Assembly: GCF_000259275.1 (NCBI RefSeq)
Contig: NC_017735.1
Location: forward strand, 248,001 to 312,000
Reading direction: 5' to 3'
Origin: Helicobacter cetorum MIT 99-5656
Lineage (GTDB): Bacteria > Campylobacterota > Campylobacteria > Campylobacterales > Helicobacteraceae
DNA length: 64,000 bases
Part shown: piece after piece, positions 27,358 through 37,398 of the stretch
Numbering within the stretch: position 1 is the first letter of the stretch
Layout: every line of letters starts with the position of its first letter
Program-made: the position numbers and the translations under genes
The notes under the pieces: generated by a model
Told to the model about the DNA's origin: nothing
What the model saw: the letters and a program-made list of their open reading frames with translations, nothing else
Databases searched by the model: none

Positions 27358-28222
27358 GCTACAACCAACTAAATTAGGACGCAATTTTGACCCTATTGAC
27401 TATTCTAATAGGAATTTTTTCTTTTCTCTCATTTTATCCATATTATTGCATCTATTAATTTATTTTTTATTTGAGCATAGAGAAGACTTTTTTCCTTCAA
27501 AACCAAAGCTTGTCAAAGTTGACCCTAGCAATTTATTGATTTTAAAAAGGGGGCATTCACAAGACCCTAGCAAAAATCAACCCGGTGCCCCAAAACCCAC
27601 ACTAGCTGGCCCCAAACAACCCCCCACTCCACCCACGCCCCCTACCCCACCAAAACCCAAAGAAAAACCTAAGCCAAAGCCTAAACCCAAACCAAAGCCA
27701 AAGAAAAAACCAGACCATAAGCATAAAGCCCTTAAAAAGGTGGAGAAGGTAGAAGAGAAGAAACCTGTCAAAGAAAAAGAGAAATTTGACCCTAACCAGC
27801 TTTCTTTCTTACCTCAAGAAGTTACACCTCCAACGCCTCCTAGGACAGAAAATAATAAAGGTTTGGATAACCAAACTAGAAAAGATATTGATGAATTATA
27901 CGGCGAAGAATTTGGAGATTTAGGCACAGCTGAAAAGGATTTCATTAAGAGTAATTTAAGAAATATTGGACGCATCACGCAAAAGTATTTAGAATACCCT
28001 CAAGCCGCTGCTTATCTAGGACAAGATGGAACCAATGCGGTAGAATTTTACTTACACCCTAATGGCGATATTACAGACCTTAAAATCATTATTGGCTCTG
28101 AATACAAAATGTTAGATGATAACACCTTAAAGACCATTCAAATTGCCTATAAGGATTATCCACGCCCACAAACCAAAACTTTGATTCGTATTAGAGTGCG
28201 TTATTTCTTAGGTGGAAACTAA
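27341..28222 (+). CDS. TonB-like energy transducer
   Basis: 293 residues with TonB architecture: cytoplasmic N-terminus of about 28, one membrane helix (about 29-44, [16 protein letters not shown]), a Pro/Lys-rich periplasmic spacer (about 80-135, with [12 protein letters not shown] and runs of KP dipeptides) and a C-terminal beta-alpha-beta domain with [21 protein letters not shown]. TonB couples the proton gradient to outer-membrane receptors such as the FecA-type receptor at 51-53 kb. No exbB/exbD is adjacent; in H. pylori the exbBD-linked tonB is another gene, so this is a second copy whose partner receptor is unknown. Overlaps the FliO gene. Confidence 0.85.
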   Translation: MPETSKLQPTKLGRNFDPIDYSNRNFFFSLILSILLHLLIYFLFEHREDFFPSKPKLVKVDPSNLLILKRGHSQDPSKNQPGAPKPTLAGPKQPPTPPTPPTPPKPKEKPKPKPKPKPKPKKKPDHKHKALKKVEKVEEKKPVKEKEKFDPNQLSFLPQEVTPPTPPRTENNKGLDNQTRKDIDELYGEEFGDLGTAEKDFIKSNLRNIGRITQKYLEYPQAAAYLGQDGTNAVEFYLHPNGDITDLKIIIGSEYKMLDDNTLKTIQIAYKDYPRPQTKTLIRIRVRYFLGGN

Positions 28223-28232
28223 AGGCAAGCTT

Positions 28233-29252
28233 ATGGAAATCACTCTTTTTGACCCTATAGACACACATTTGCATGTGCGAGAGAATGAGCTTTTAAAAGC
28301 GGTATTGAATTATTCTAGCGAGCCTTTTAGTGCGGCAGTAGTTATGCCCAATCTTAGTAAGCCCCTTATTAACACACAAATCGTGCTGGAGTATGAAGAA
28401 GAAATTTTAAAAAATTCTTCAAATTTCAAGCCCCTAATGAGTTTGTATTTTAATGATAATTTAACCTTAGAAGAATTGCAACTAGCCAAACACAAAGGCA
28501 TTAAACTTTTGAAACTCTACCCCAAGGGCATGACAACAAACGCACAAAATGGCACTTCTGATTTATTAAGCGAAAAGACCTTAGAGATTTTAGAAAACGC
28601 TCAAAATTTAGGCTTTATTTTATGTGTTCATGCAGAACAAGAGGGTTTTTGTTTGGATAAAGAATTTTTATGCCATAGCGTTATAGAAACTTTTGCCCTT
28701 TTATTTCCTAAACTGAAAATCATTATAGAGCATTTGAGCGATTGGCGTAGTATTGCTTTACTTGAAAAGCATGCAAATCTCTATGCTACTTTGACCTTAC
28801 ACCATATTAGCATGACCTTAGATGACTTGTTAGGGGGTAGTTTAAATCCGCATTGTTTTTGTAAGCCCCTAATCAAAACACAAGAAGACCAAGAAAGGCT
28901 TTTATCCATTGCCTTAAAAGCCCATCCAAAAGTTTCTTTTGGCTCTGATAGTGCTCCGCATTTTATCTCTAAAAAGCATAGCGATAACATTCCAGCAGGA
29001 ATATTTTCTGCCCCTATCTTACTACCTGCATTATGCGAACTCTTTGAAAAACATAATGCTTTAGAAAATTTGCAAGCCTTTGTGAGCGATAACGCTAAAA
29101 AAATCTATGCATTAGACAACTTACCTAGCAAGAAAGTTCGTTTGTCTAAAAAACCCTTTATAGTCCCTACACACACGCTTTGTGCTGATGAAAAAATTAC
29201 TATCTTAAAAGGGGGCGAAACACTATCTTGGAACATTCAAGAAATCGCCTAA
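28233..29252 (+). CDS. pyrC: Dihydroorotase
   Basis: Zinc amidohydrolase closing the dihydroorotate ring in pyrimidine synthesis. ATG at 28233 gives 339 residues ([17 protein letters not shown]); the frame upstream lies inside the TonB-like gene. Metal-binding landmarks are DTHLHVRE (about 9-16), the carbamylated-lysine region [17 protein letters not shown] (about 138), IEHLSD (about 172) and GSDSAPH (about 237). Type II (E. coli-like) dihydroorotase. Its end overlaps the next gene by 25 bases. Confidence 0.94.
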   Translation: MEITLFDPIDTHLHVRENELLKAVLNYSSEPFSAAVVMPNLSKPLINTQIVLEYEEEILKNSSNFKPLMSLYFNDNLTLEELQLAKHKGIKLLKLYPKGMTTNAQNGTSDLLSEKTLEILENAQNLGFILCVHAEQEGFCLDKEFLCHSVIETFALLFPKLKIIIEHLSDWRSIALLEKHANLYATLTLHHISMTLDDLLGGSLNPHCFCKPLIKTQEDQERLLSIALKAHPKVSFGSDSAPHFISKKHSDNIPAGIFSAPILLPALCELFEKHNALENLQAFVSDNAKKIYALDNLPSKKVRLSKKPFIVPTHTLCADEKITILKGGETLSWNIQEIA

Positions 29253-30346
29253 AAAATACCGCCTTTTTTGTAGGGCTTGCTTTTGTGTTATTTTTAATTC
29301 TTATAACGCATAAATCTCCCCCCTATGCCTTCACTCATAATAATACCCTTTCAAATGAAAGCCCCCCCTACTTCACACAGCTAAATATTCCTAAGCCAAG
29401 TAACGCCTTAAGCGTGCATGCAAGCTCTTTAATTAGCCTGCCTAATGGCAATCTCTTGAGTGCTTATTTTAGCGGTAGCAAAGAAGGGGCAAGAGATGTG
29501 AAAATTAGTGCTAATCTTTTTGACAGCAAAACTAATCGTTGGAGTGAAGCTTTTATTCTTTTAACCAAAGAAAATCTTTTCAAAAACTCGCATGAATTTA
29601 TCAAAAAACTAGGCAATCCCCTACTTTTTTTACATAAAGATAAAATTTTGTTGTTTGTAGTGGGAGTTAGCATGGGCGGATGGGCAACTTCTAAAATCTA
29701 TCAGTTTGAAAGCCCTTTAACGCCTATTGATTTTAAGTTTGTGCGTAAACTTTCTTTAAGCCCTTTCTTAAACCTAAGCCATTTAGTAAGGACTAAGCCC
29801 TTAAACACTACTGATGGCGGATTTATGCTACCACTCTATCACGAATTAGCCACCCAATACCCCTTGTTGCTAAAATTTGATGCAAATAATAACCCTAGAG
29901 AACTCTTAAGACCTAATTTATTGAATCATCAGCTCCAGCCAAGCCTTACACCCTTTAAAGATTGTGCCATAATGGCGTTTAGAAATTATTCTTTAAAAGA
30001 TAATCTCATGCTACAAACTTGTAAAACCCCCACCGCTTGGCAAAAACCCATTGCAACGAATTTAAAAAATCTGAATGATTCTTTGAATTTACTCAATTTA
30101 AATGAAGCGTTGTATTTAGTCCATAATCCTAGCGATTTATTGTTACGCCGAAAAGAACTCTTGCTTTCTAAACTAGAAGATTCAAACACCTTTCAAATCT
30201 TAAAAGTTTTAGACAAAGCTAATGAAGTGAGTTATCCAAGCTCTAGTGTTAGCTCAGATTTTATAGATATTGTCTATACCTATAACCGCTCAAACATCAA
30301 ACATATCCGTTTTAATATGGCTTATTTAAAATCTCTTCTCAAGTAA
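29228..30346 (+). CDS. Kdo hydrolase catalytic subunit (sialidase-like, HP0580-type)
   Basis: 372-residue exported protein. The TTG start at 29228 lies inside the end of pyrC. An N-terminal membrane anchor (about 12-28) is followed by a sialidase-like propeller: [23 protein letters not shown] (about 64-86), repeated SxDxGxxW-like segments such as [20 protein letters not shown], and later [12 protein letters not shown] and FRNYSLKDN. In H. pylori the pair HP0579/HP0580 removes the outer Kdo sugar from lipid A-core (established work, recalled). The next gene is the small membrane partner, supporting the assignment. Acts in the periplasm on LPS. Confidence 0.82.
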   Translation: MEHSRNRLKNTAFFVGLAFVLFLILITHKSPPYAFTHNNTLSNESPPYFTQLNIPKPSNALSVHASSLISLPNGNLLSAYFSGSKEGARDVKISANLFDSKTNRWSEAFILLTKENLFKNSHEFIKKLGNPLLFLHKDKILLFVVGVSMGGWATSKIYQFESPLTPIDFKFVRKLSLSPFLNLSHLVRTKPLNTTDGGFMLPLYHELATQYPLLLKFDANNNPRELLRPNLLNHQLQPSLTPFKDCAIMAFRNYSLKDNLMLQTCKTPTAWQKPIATNLKNLNDSLNLLNLNEALYLVHNPSDLLLRRKELLLSKLEDSNTFQILKVLDKANEVSYPSSSVSSDFIDIVYTYNRSNIKHIRFNMAYLKSLLK

Positions 30347-30350
30347 CATA

Positions 30351-30899
30351 ATGATTGTGTCTTCTTATACGCTTAGCTTTTTATGGCTTTTTTTAATTTT
30401 CTTTTTCTTCAAACACAAAGCCTTGAGCTTTAGATTTTCACTCTCCTTTGTGAGCGTGATTTTAAGCAATGTAGCTTTTAAAAACTCTTTATCGCTCAAC
30501 GAATTTTTAATGAGCTTTATAGCCCCCTTAAGCCCCTTTAGCTGTCTTTTAATCCTTGCGTATGCAGGTTTTTCTTGTAAAATACTCAAAAAGCCCCCCT
30601 TAGAAACCTTGCTATCCTATTTTATAATGCTATTTTTTAATCTGTTACTCCTTATAGATATTCTAGGGTTTTTACCTTTTTCAATTTATCATCATTTTGT
30701 TGCATCTATTATTTTTAGTGCGATTTTTTGTAGTAGCTTATTTTTTAGTAGCCCTTTACTAGGCGTAATCGCACTTATTTCTTTAGCGAGTTCGCTCTTA
30801 ATCAACTCTAACTTTCAAATTTTGGATTCTTTATTTGATGTTCCCCTACTTCTTTTTGTCTTTTTTAAGACCTTAAATCTTATTAAAAAAAGGTTATAA
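30351..30899 (+). CDS. Membrane partner of Kdo hydrolase (HP0579-type)
   Basis: 182-residue integral membrane protein with about six hydrophobic helices and almost no soluble loops. No catalytic motif visible. It starts four bases after the Kdo hydrolase gene and ends eight bases before the sulfatase-fold gene. In H. pylori this protein is required together with the sialidase-like subunit for Kdo removal from LPS (recalled), so a scaffold or anchoring role is likely. Confidence 0.78.
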   Translation: MIVSSYTLSFLWLFLIFFFFKHKALSFRFSLSFVSVILSNVAFKNSLSLNEFLMSFIAPLSPFSCLLILAYAGFSCKILKKPPLETLLSYFIMLFFNLLLLIDILGFLPFSIYHHFVASIIFSAIFCSSLFFSSPLLGVIALISLASSLLINSNFQILDSLFDVPLLLFVFFKTLNLIKKRL

Positions 30900-30907
30900 T
30901 ACCACCT

Positions 30908-32941
30908 ATGAAATCGTTATCTTATGCCTTATTTTCACTCTTTTTAAAAGGTTTTTATTTTACCTTTTTTATGAGTTTATTGTTTGTAATCAATCGTATT
31001 GGCTTTATTCTTTACACAGGCTATTATAAGCATGCCTTAGAAAATGCTAGCTTAAATAATATTGTCAAAGCCTTGCTAGATGGGGCAAAATACGATAATC
31101 GTGTTGTCTTTGCTATGGCAATTCTTTTTATCACCACAGGGTTATTAGGGTTGTCTGCTCCTAAACGCCAAATAAAAATGCTTAATGCTGTGGCGTATTT
31201 GTCTATCGCTATTGCCTTATTTTTTAACATTGCTAACATCGTTTATTATGGCATTTATGGAAATGTATTTGATGAAAATTTGCTGGAATTTTTATACGAA
31301 GACAAACTCACTATTTTACACATGGGTTTATTTGGAGAATACCCTATTATTTCTAGTTTTCTACTCTTTTTAATGCTTAGCATTTTTGTTTCCTTTATCT
31401 ATTTTAAGCTTCAAAACACCCTTTTTAAACCCCAAAATATTTATCAAACCACTTACGCCAATCCCCTTAAAACTTTCACTCTCTTCATTCTTTTTTCACT
31501 CACACAGATGTTGTATGTTAACGCACAATTTAGTTTTATCGGCGCATCTTTGGATTTGCATTTAGAGCCATCCAAAGACCCTTTTTTAAGAAAAATCACT
31601 CCAGGGGCATTGCGTAATCTCTACCTTGTAGTGCGTAATTATAGGCATAGCCACAATCTCAAATTCAGCGATTTTGCTAAAGAATCGCCCTTAGAAGTAG
31701 CCCAAAACTATTTCAATCTTAAAGAAGTTCCCACACACAATCTCTATGAGTTGCTAACTCAGACAAGCCATAATAATTCTAATCAAAAAATTGAGCATGT
31801 TTTTTACATCATTTCAGAATCTCTAAGCTCGTGGCATTTTGATAAAAAATTTGATAGTCTGGGTTTAACAAGTGCCTTACAAAATCTCGCCAAAGAAGAG
31901 CATGCTCAACAGCTCCCTGTTTTTATTGAAAACGCCCCACGAACCGTTAAAAGCCTAGATGTCCAAATCACAGGCTTACCCTATATCAATGACACTAACC
32001 TAGTCAATTCTGGAGTGATTCTACCTAGCTTTCCTATGGCAATCGCTAATATCATGAAAACTCTAGGCTATAAGAACAACTTTTATTATGCTGGCAGTGG
32101 CATTTGGAATAAACTAGATAGCTTCACTAAAAAACAAGGCTTTGACACGCTCTATTTTAACAGCCATGTCTTAGAATTTGCCAAAAACAAGCCCTACCCA
32201 AAGCCCATAGAGAGCAACTGGGGCGTGCATGATAATATTTTGTTTGACTATATTTTAGAAAACACAAACCCTAATGAAAAAACTTTCAGCATGGTAATGA
32301 CCTTAAGTAATCATCCGACAAGAAATGTGAATCTCAAAGCCTTTAATGTGCCTTTAGAAAAAATACAAAATTTTGTAGAAAAAACCCCTAAATCAGAAAA
32401 TTTACCTAACGCTAATTTTTTGGGGCATATTTACTGGTATGACAAAGTAGTGGTAAGTTTTATCAAAAAAGCTAGTCAAAAATTCCCTAATTCGCTTTTT
32501 ATCATTACAGGAGACCACTTTGATAGAAGCTATGAATACGCTAAAAACAATTTATACACCACAAGGTCTGTGCCACTCATTCTGTATGCCCCCACCCTAA
32601 AACCCAAAAGGATTAGTGAAGTTGGCTCACATTTAGACATCGCCCCTACCATTATAGAATTAGTCGCCCCTAAAGATTTTAAGTTTGTGAGTTTTGGAAA
32701 GCCTTTATTTTCTAATAACACTACAAACCCCCCAAGAAGCCACCCTAATTACGCTTTGGGCTATGAAGCCATTGCTACAAAAGATTACTTCTATAACCCA
32801 AGCGTAGGTTTTTGCTATCTTAATGAAGACCACAAAGAACAAGAAGCAAGCAAAACAACCGCCTTTAAACTTTACAAGCAATTAGAGTCTTTAAAAGCCC
32901 TTAGTTACTACTTGCTCTATCATGGGGCTAATCTTAAGTAA
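30908..32941 (+). CDS. LTA synthase/sulfatase-family membrane phosphotransferase-like protein
   Basis: 677 residues: about five N-terminal membrane helices (to about residue 205), then a periplasmic alkaline-phosphatase/sulfatase-fold domain. Landmarks are VFYIISESLSSWHFD (metal-binding Glu, about 300), NAPRTVKSLDVQITGLPYIN (probable nucleophile Thr), NWGVHDNILFDYI, and FIITGDHFDRS (metal-binding Asp/His, about 530). Relatives transfer phosphoethanolamine or glycerol phosphate onto lipids or glycans. Linkage to the Kdo hydrolase pair suggests LPS as the target, but the donor and acceptor are unknown. Its stop overlaps the start of mnmH by one base. Confidence 0.78.
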   Translation: MKSLSYALFSLFLKGFYFTFFMSLLFVINRIGFILYTGYYKHALENASLNNIVKALLDGAKYDNRVVFAMAILFITTGLLGLSAPKRQIKMLNAVAYLSIAIALFFNIANIVYYGIYGNVFDENLLEFLYEDKLTILHMGLFGEYPIISSFLLFLMLSIFVSFIYFKLQNTLFKPQNIYQTTYANPLKTFTLFILFSLTQMLYVNAQFSFIGASLDLHLEPSKDPFLRKITPGALRNLYLVVRNYRHSHNLKFSDFAKESPLEVAQNYFNLKEVPTHNLYELLTQTSHNNSNQKIEHVFYIISESLSSWHFDKKFDSLGLTSALQNLAKEEHAQQLPVFIENAPRTVKSLDVQITGLPYINDTNLVNSGVILPSFPMAIANIMKTLGYKNNFYYAGSGIWNKLDSFTKKQGFDTLYFNSHVLEFAKNKPYPKPIESNWGVHDNILFDYILENTNPNEKTFSMVMTLSNHPTRNVNLKAFNVPLEKIQNFVEKTPKSENLPNANFLGHIYWYDKVVVSFIKKASQKFPNSLFIITGDHFDRSYEYAKNNLYTTRSVPLILYAPTLKPKRISEVGSHLDIAPTIIELVAPKDFKFVSFGKPLFSNNTTNPPRSHPNYALGYEAIATKDYFYNPSVGFCYLNEDHKEQEASKTTAFKLYKQLESLKALSYYLLYHGANLK

Positions 32942-33960
32942 TGAAACTTACAAACAAGCTAGAGCCTTTTGATGCCATATTAGATGCCCGAACGCCTAAA
33001 GAATTTGAAGAAGCCCATATCCCTAACGCATTGAATTTTGCAGTTTTTAATGATGAAGAACACGCTCTAGTAGGCACCACCTACAAACAAGAATCCCCTT
33101 TTAAAGCAAAAATTTTAGGCTCAAGTCTAGCGTGCAAAAACATCGCTTCTTTTTTAGAAAAAAGTTTAAAGGATAAAACAACCCCCTTACACCCCAAAAA
33201 CAAACTATTAGTCTATTGTGCTAGGGGGGGCAAAAGAAGCTCTAGCTTAGGCATTATTTTAGAAGAAGTGGGCTTTCAAGTTCAAAAGCTTGAAGGGGGT
33301 TTCAAAGCCTATCGCAACATGGTTTTAAACGCATTAAAAGAACCTTTCAATAAGCCCTTAATCGTTTTAGATGGACTGACAGGTTGTGGCAAAACAGAAT
33401 TGATTAAGCATTTCTCTTCTTGGAGCATTGATTTAGAAAATTTAGCCAAACACTATGGCTCTAGCTTTGGTAACCCCACAAACGCTAAACGCCCCACACA
33501 AAAAATGTTTGAAAACTTGCTTTTTGATGCATTAAAAAAGAAAAATAGCGAGCCACTTTTACTCATAGAAAAAGAGCCAAAATCTCTTGGGGGTTTAATT
33601 ATTCCAAACCCACTCTTTAATGCCTATCAAAACTCACCCTACAGCATTTTGATTGTTGCCCCCTTAGAACATCGTATCAAACGATTAGTGGATATATATT
33701 CTAACCTTAAAGAAAGCGTTTTTAAAGAAGCTTTGCATACCATTAAGCCCTATACCACAAGAACTATCATCAAAGAGTTAGAACGCCTTTATGAGCACAG
33801 AGATTTAGAAAAAATCGCTGAAATTTTAACCACCAAATACTATGATTTAGTTTATAAAAAGTCTTCTCACTCACACACTATTTGCTTCAATACCCTAGAG
33901 CAATGTGCTGAAATGATTATGGATTTTAGAGAAAGTGTTTTAAAAAAGCACTTAGAATAA
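32941..33960 (+). CDS. mnmH: tRNA 2-selenouridine synthase-like rhodanese/P-loop protein (MnmH/SelU)
   Basis: 339 residues with two domains. The N-terminal rhodanese-like domain (about 1-130) has DARTPKEFEEAHIPNALNF and the active-site loop LLVYCARGGKRSSSL with the catalytic cysteine near residue 98. The C-terminal part has a Walker A loop DGLTGCGKTELI (about 143-154). This pairing is specific to MnmH, which converts 2-thiouridine at the tRNA wobble position to 2-selenouridine via a geranylated intermediate (family knowledge). It follows the sulfatase-fold gene with a TAATG overlap. I do not recall it between HP0578 and folD in H. pylori; no selD is in this window. Confidence 0.88.
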   Translation: MKLTNKLEPFDAILDARTPKEFEEAHIPNALNFAVFNDEEHALVGTTYKQESPFKAKILGSSLACKNIASFLEKSLKDKTTPLHPKNKLLVYCARGGKRSSSLGIILEEVGFQVQKLEGGFKAYRNMVLNALKEPFNKPLIVLDGLTGCGKTELIKHFSSWSIDLENLAKHYGSSFGNPTNAKRPTQKMFENLLFDALKKKNSEPLLLIEKEPKSLGGLIIPNPLFNAYQNSPYSILIVAPLEHRIKRLVDIYSNLKESVFKEALHTIKPYTTRTIIKELERLYEHRDLEKIAEILTTKYYDLVYKKSSHSHTICFNTLEQCAEMIMDFRESVLKKHLE

Positions 33961-34029
33961 GAGTTTTTTGTTTAAACACATAATTTTTGCTACAATAAGG
34001 CGATTTCAATTCCACAAAGGACAATAGGC

Positions 34030-34893
34030 ATGCCAAATAGGGGCGTTGTTTTACTAGATGGGCAAGCGTTAGCTTGTAGTCTAGAAGAAGATTTAAAAAA
34101 TAAAATCCAAGCTATGAGTACACACACTCATAAACGCCCCAAACTAGCCGTGATTTTAGTTGGAAAAGACCCTGCAAGCGTTACTTATGTCAATATGAAA
34201 GTTAAGGCATGCGAAAGGGTCGGCATGGATTTTGATTTAAAAACCCTTAAAGAGACTATTACTGAAGCTGAATTGTTATCCTTGATTAGAGACTACAATG
34301 CTGATGAAAATATTTCAGGAATCTTAGTCCAGCTTCCTTTACCCAGACACATTGATACTAAAATGATTTTAGAAGCCATTGACCCAAAAAAAGATGTAGA
34401 TGGTTTCCACCCCCTTAATATCGGTAAACTTTGCACCCAAAAAGAGTCATTTCTGCCAGCCACTCCTATGGGAGTTATGCGTCTTTTAGAGCATTATCAT
34501 ATTGAAGTCAAGGGTAAAGATGTAGCCATTATCGGGGCAAGCAATATCATTGGAAAACCCTTAAGCATGCTTATGTTAAACGCTGGAGCTAGTGTTAGCG
34601 TGTGCCATATCCTAACCAAAGATATTAGTTTTTACACTCAAAATGCTGATATTGTATGCGTAGGCGTGGGTAAACCTAATTTGATTAAAGCAAGCATGCT
34701 TAAAAAAGGGGCTGTAGTAGTAGATATCGGTATCAACCGCTTGAATGATGGACGCATTGTGGGTGATGTGGATTTTGAAAACGCTCAAAAAGTGGCTGGT
34801 TTTATTACCCCTGTTCCTAGGGGTGTAGGCCCTATGACTATTGTCTCGCTTTTAGAGAATACTTTGCTCGCTTTTGAAAACAATAAACCATAA
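34030..34893 (+). CDS. folD: Bifunctional methylenetetrahydrofolate dehydrogenase/cyclohydrolase
   Basis: Interconverts methylene-, methenyl- and formyl-tetrahydrofolate in one-carbon metabolism. The 287-residue protein shows [15 protein letters not shown] (catalytic Lys region, about 51-65), [12 protein letters not shown] (about 97-108), [13 protein letters not shown], the nucleotide-binding [15 protein letters not shown] (about 170-184) and the closing [18 protein letters not shown]. All expected signatures in order; ATG behind AAAGGAC. Confidence 0.97.
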   Translation: MPNRGVVLLDGQALACSLEEDLKNKIQAMSTHTHKRPKLAVILVGKDPASVTYVNMKVKACERVGMDFDLKTLKETITEAELLSLIRDYNADENISGILVQLPLPRHIDTKMILEAIDPKKDVDGFHPLNIGKLCTQKESFLPATPMGVMRLLEHYHIEVKGKDVAIIGASNIIGKPLSMLMLNAGASVSVCHILTKDISFYTQNADIVCVGVGKPNLIKASMLKKGAVVVDIGINRLNDGRIVGDVDFENAQKVAGFITPVPRGVGPMTIVSLLENTLLAFENNKP

Positions 34894-34909
34894 AAGGAAT
34901 GAAACTTAC

Positions 34910-35788
34910 ATGAAATTTTTACGCTCTGTTTATGCATTTTGCTCTAGTTGGGTGGGAACGATTATTATTGTGCTTTTGGCAATCTTTTTTGTCGCACAAG
35001 CTTTTATCATTCCATCTCGCTCTATGGTTGGCACGCTCTATGAAGGCGATATGCTCTTTGTCAAAAAGTTTTCTTATGGCATACCCATTCCTAAAATCCC
35101 ATGGATTGAGCTTCCTATTATGCCGGATTTTAAGAACAATGGGCATTTAATAGAAGGCACTCGCCCTAAGCGTGGCGAAGTGGTTGTCTTTGTTCCCCCC
35201 CATGAAAAAAAGTCTTACTATGTCAAAAGGAATTTTGCTGTTGGGGGTGATGAAGTATTATTCACTAATGAAGGGTTTTACTTACACCCCTTTGAGAGCG
35301 ATACTGATGAAAATTATATTGCCAAGCATTATCCTAATGCTACTACTAAAGAATTTATGGGTAAAATTTTTGTCTTAAACCCTTATATGGGTGAGCATCT
35401 AGGTATCCACTACCAAAAAGATAATGAAACCTTTCATTTAATGGAACAACTAGCCACTCAAAGCACAAGCCCTAACATTAGCATGCAACTTATTCAAATG
35501 GAAGGCGAAAGTGTGTTCTATAAGAAAATCAATGCTGATGAATTTTTTATGGTAGGCGATAACAGAGATAATTCTAGTGACTCACGCTTTTGGGGAAGTG
35601 TAGCTTATAAAAACATTGTGGGTTCGCCATGGTTTGTTTATTTTAGTCTCAGCCTGAAAAACAGCGTAGAATCTGATGCAGAAAATAACCCAAAAAAACG
35701 CTATTTGGTACGATGGAAGCGTATGTTTAAAAGCGTTGAAGGCTTAGAAAAAATCATTAAAGACAAACAAGAAAAAGCACCGTATTAA
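34910..35788 (+). CDS. lepB: Signal peptidase I
   Basis: Inner-membrane serine protease that removes Sec signal peptides. ATG at 34910 has an AAAGGA site; the 292-residue protein has one N-terminal membrane helix (about 10-31) directly before the catalytic Ser in PSRSMVGTLYEGD (about 32-44). The general-base Lys lies in SYYVKRNFAVGGD (about 104-116) and the C-terminal box is MVGDNRDNSSDSR. A 60-residue insertion between the last two boxes is usual for epsilon-proteobacterial LepB. Follows folD closely and precedes the M50 protease gene by eight bases. Confidence 0.95.
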   Translation: MKFLRSVYAFCSSWVGTIIIVLLAIFFVAQAFIIPSRSMVGTLYEGDMLFVKKFSYGIPIPKIPWIELPIMPDFKNNGHLIEGTRPKRGEVVVFVPPHEKKSYYVKRNFAVGGDEVLFTNEGFYLHPFESDTDENYIAKHYPNATTKEFMGKIFVLNPYMGEHLGIHYQKDNETFHLMEQLATQSTSPNISMQLIQMEGESVFYKKINADEFFMVGDNRDNSSDSRFWGSVAYKNIVGSPWFVYFSLSLKNSVESDAENNPKKRYLVRWKRMFKSVEGLEKIIKDKQEKAPY

Positions 35789-35796
35789 GGTTTTTT

Positions 35797-36495
35797 GTGC
35801 AATTTTTTGATGTTTCATTAGAAGGCTTTGTTGCAGCTTCAATGAAAATCCTTGCCCTTTTAGTAGCGATTATAGGGCATGAGATTATGCATGGCTATAG
35901 TGCATTTTTATTTGGCGATAGAAGTGCAAAAGACACTCATCGTTTGAGCTTAAATCCTATCAGACATTTAGACATGATGGGTTCAGTGCTTTTACCAGCC
36001 ATTCTTTTAATTTTTCAAGCTCCCTTTTTATTTGGATGGGCAAAACCAGTGCCAATAGATATGCGTTACATTGTTTCTCAAAAAGGCTCTCTAGCATGCG
36101 TAATAGTGAGTTTAGCCGGAGTCTTTTATAATTTCAGTTTAGCACTTATATTAGCCTTAATCACCCATTTTAGCTTTCATCATTTTGAAATCAACGCTCT
36201 AGATTTCAACCACTTAAATCTTTACCAGCTTGCATTAATGACCTTTTTGATTCAGGGCATACTCTATAATCTTGTTTTAGGCATTTTTAATAGCCTTCCT
36301 ATTCCACCCTTAGATGGCTCAAAAGCACTGGGCTTTTTGGCTTTATATTTTAAAAGCACGCTTTTATTAGAATGGTTTTCTAAAATGGAACGCTATGGCT
36401 TATTGATTGTGTTTGTATTCTTGTTCATTCCACCCTTATCAGAGTTTTTTATCCATGCACCTACAAGATTTTTATTCTCTTTGCTACTCTCTTAA
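35797..36495 (+). CDS. Site-2-type membrane zinc protease (M50 family)
   Basis: 232-residue polytopic membrane protein from a GTG start. The first helix carries the zinc site HEIMH in IIGHEIMHGYSAF (about residues 27-39) and the last conserved helix the third ligand region NSLPIPPLDGSKAL (about 167-180), as in the short SpoIVFB-like M50 proteases without a PDZ domain. Such proteases cut transmembrane substrates inside the bilayer; the target is unknown. It follows lepB by eight bases, so signal-peptide cleavage and intramembrane cleavage may be co-expressed. Confidence 0.85.
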   Translation: MQFFDVSLEGFVAASMKILALLVAIIGHEIMHGYSAFLFGDRSAKDTHRLSLNPIRHLDMMGSVLLPAILLIFQAPFLFGWAKPVPIDMRYIVSQKGSLACVIVSLAGVFYNFSLALILALITHFSFHHFEINALDFNHLNLYQLALMTFLIQGILYNLVLGIFNSLPIPPLDGSKALGFLALYFKSTLLLEWFSKMERYGLLIVFVFLFIPPLSEFFIHAPTRFLFSLLLS

Positions 36496-36522
36496 TCAAG
36501 TGATATTCAAATAAGGATTATA

Positions 36523-36957
36523 ATGGCGACTTCTTCAACGATTTTTATTGCTAGCGACCATGCGGGGCATAAGCTCGCACAATTTGTCCAACGCTTCTTA
36601 GAAGAAAAAGGCTTTAAAACTCAAGCTTTTTTACCTACCACTAGAGTTGACTATCCTGATTATGCTAAATTAGTGTGTGAAAAGGTCTTGGAAAATAAGC
36701 AAAGCTATGGTATTTTAGTGTGTGCTACAGGAATAGGCATGAGCATGTGTGCTAATCGTTTTAAAGGCATTAGAGCCGCCTTATGCGTTAATTCTCACAT
36801 GGCTAAAATGACTCGCTTACACAATAACGCCAACATCTTATGCTTGGGAGAAAAAATCAGTGGCGTAGGCGTAGTAGAAAGCATTTTAGAAGCGTTTTTT
36901 TCTACGGAATTTGAAGGCGAACGCCACATACAACGCATTCAAAAATTAGACACTTAA
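36523..36957 (+). CDS. rpiB: Ribose-5-phosphate isomerase B
   Basis: Pentose-phosphate enzyme interconverting ribose-5-phosphate and ribulose-5-phosphate. The 144-residue protein has IASDHAGHKLA near the N-terminus (substrate His), DYPDYAKLV, and the catalytic loop VCATGIGMSMCANRFKGIRAA with the active cysteine near residue 67. The normal GTG of the loop is ATG here (A-T-G-I-G-M) with the cysteine two residues before, as in other RpiB proteins. Standard length. Confidence 0.94.
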   Translation: MATSSTIFIASDHAGHKLAQFVQRFLEEKGFKTQAFLPTTRVDYPDYAKLVCEKVLENKQSYGILVCATGIGMSMCANRFKGIRAALCVNSHMAKMTRLHNNANILCLGEKISGVGVVESILEAFFSTEFEGERHIQRIQKLDT

Positions 36958-37026
36958 ACCGATAGAATACAGCATAAATTGTGCTACAATTTCTCTCTAT
37001 TCTTCATCAAAAGGATATTTGTAGGC

Positions 37027-37359
37027 ATGTTCACACAATGGTTTATCATCACTATTGTTATTGTTTTTGTTTTTTATATGGGCGTTCGCACTTTCTTTTT
37101 TAAAACCGTTGCCAAGCGTCAAGAACGCACGAGTGCTTCCATGAAGCTTACCTTACAAGAAGCTGAAATTCTAATCCAAAAACATCAATTACAACTCCAA
37201 AGAGCCTTGGGCAATATTGATATTCTTACCCAAGAGATGAGTTCTTTAAAAACAGAACTAAAAGCCCTTAAGCAACGAAACTCTGAATATAAAGGCGAAT
37301 CAGATAAGTATAAAAATCGCATCAAAGAATTAGAGCAAAAGATAGAAGCCCTTCTCTAA
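37027..37359 (+). CDS. Small membrane-anchored coiled-coil protein (HP0573-like)
   Basis: 110 residues from the ATG at 37027 (MFTQWFIITIV). One N-terminal membrane helix (about 4-22), then a charged, heptad-like helix to the end (LTLQEAEILIQKHQLQLQRAL, LKTELKALKQRNSEYKGESDKYKNRIKELEQKIEALL region). No enzyme motif. Likely a cytoplasmic or periplasmic coiled coil tethered to the inner membrane. Sits between rpiB and apt; function unknown. Confidence 0.75.
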   Translation: MFTQWFIITIVIVFVFYMGVRTFFFKTVAKRQERTSASMKLTLQEAEILIQKHQLQLQRALGNIDILTQEMSSLKTELKALKQRNSEYKGESDKYKNRIKELEQKIEALL

Positions 37360-37398
37360 AAACGCTATAATAAATAAGCTATATTTAAGGATATTAGA

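Noticed and set aside
27640-27720. Tandem repeat-like Pro/Lys DNA in the TonB-like gene
   Set aside because: Explained by the proline-lysine spacer normal for TonB; not a perfect repeat array.
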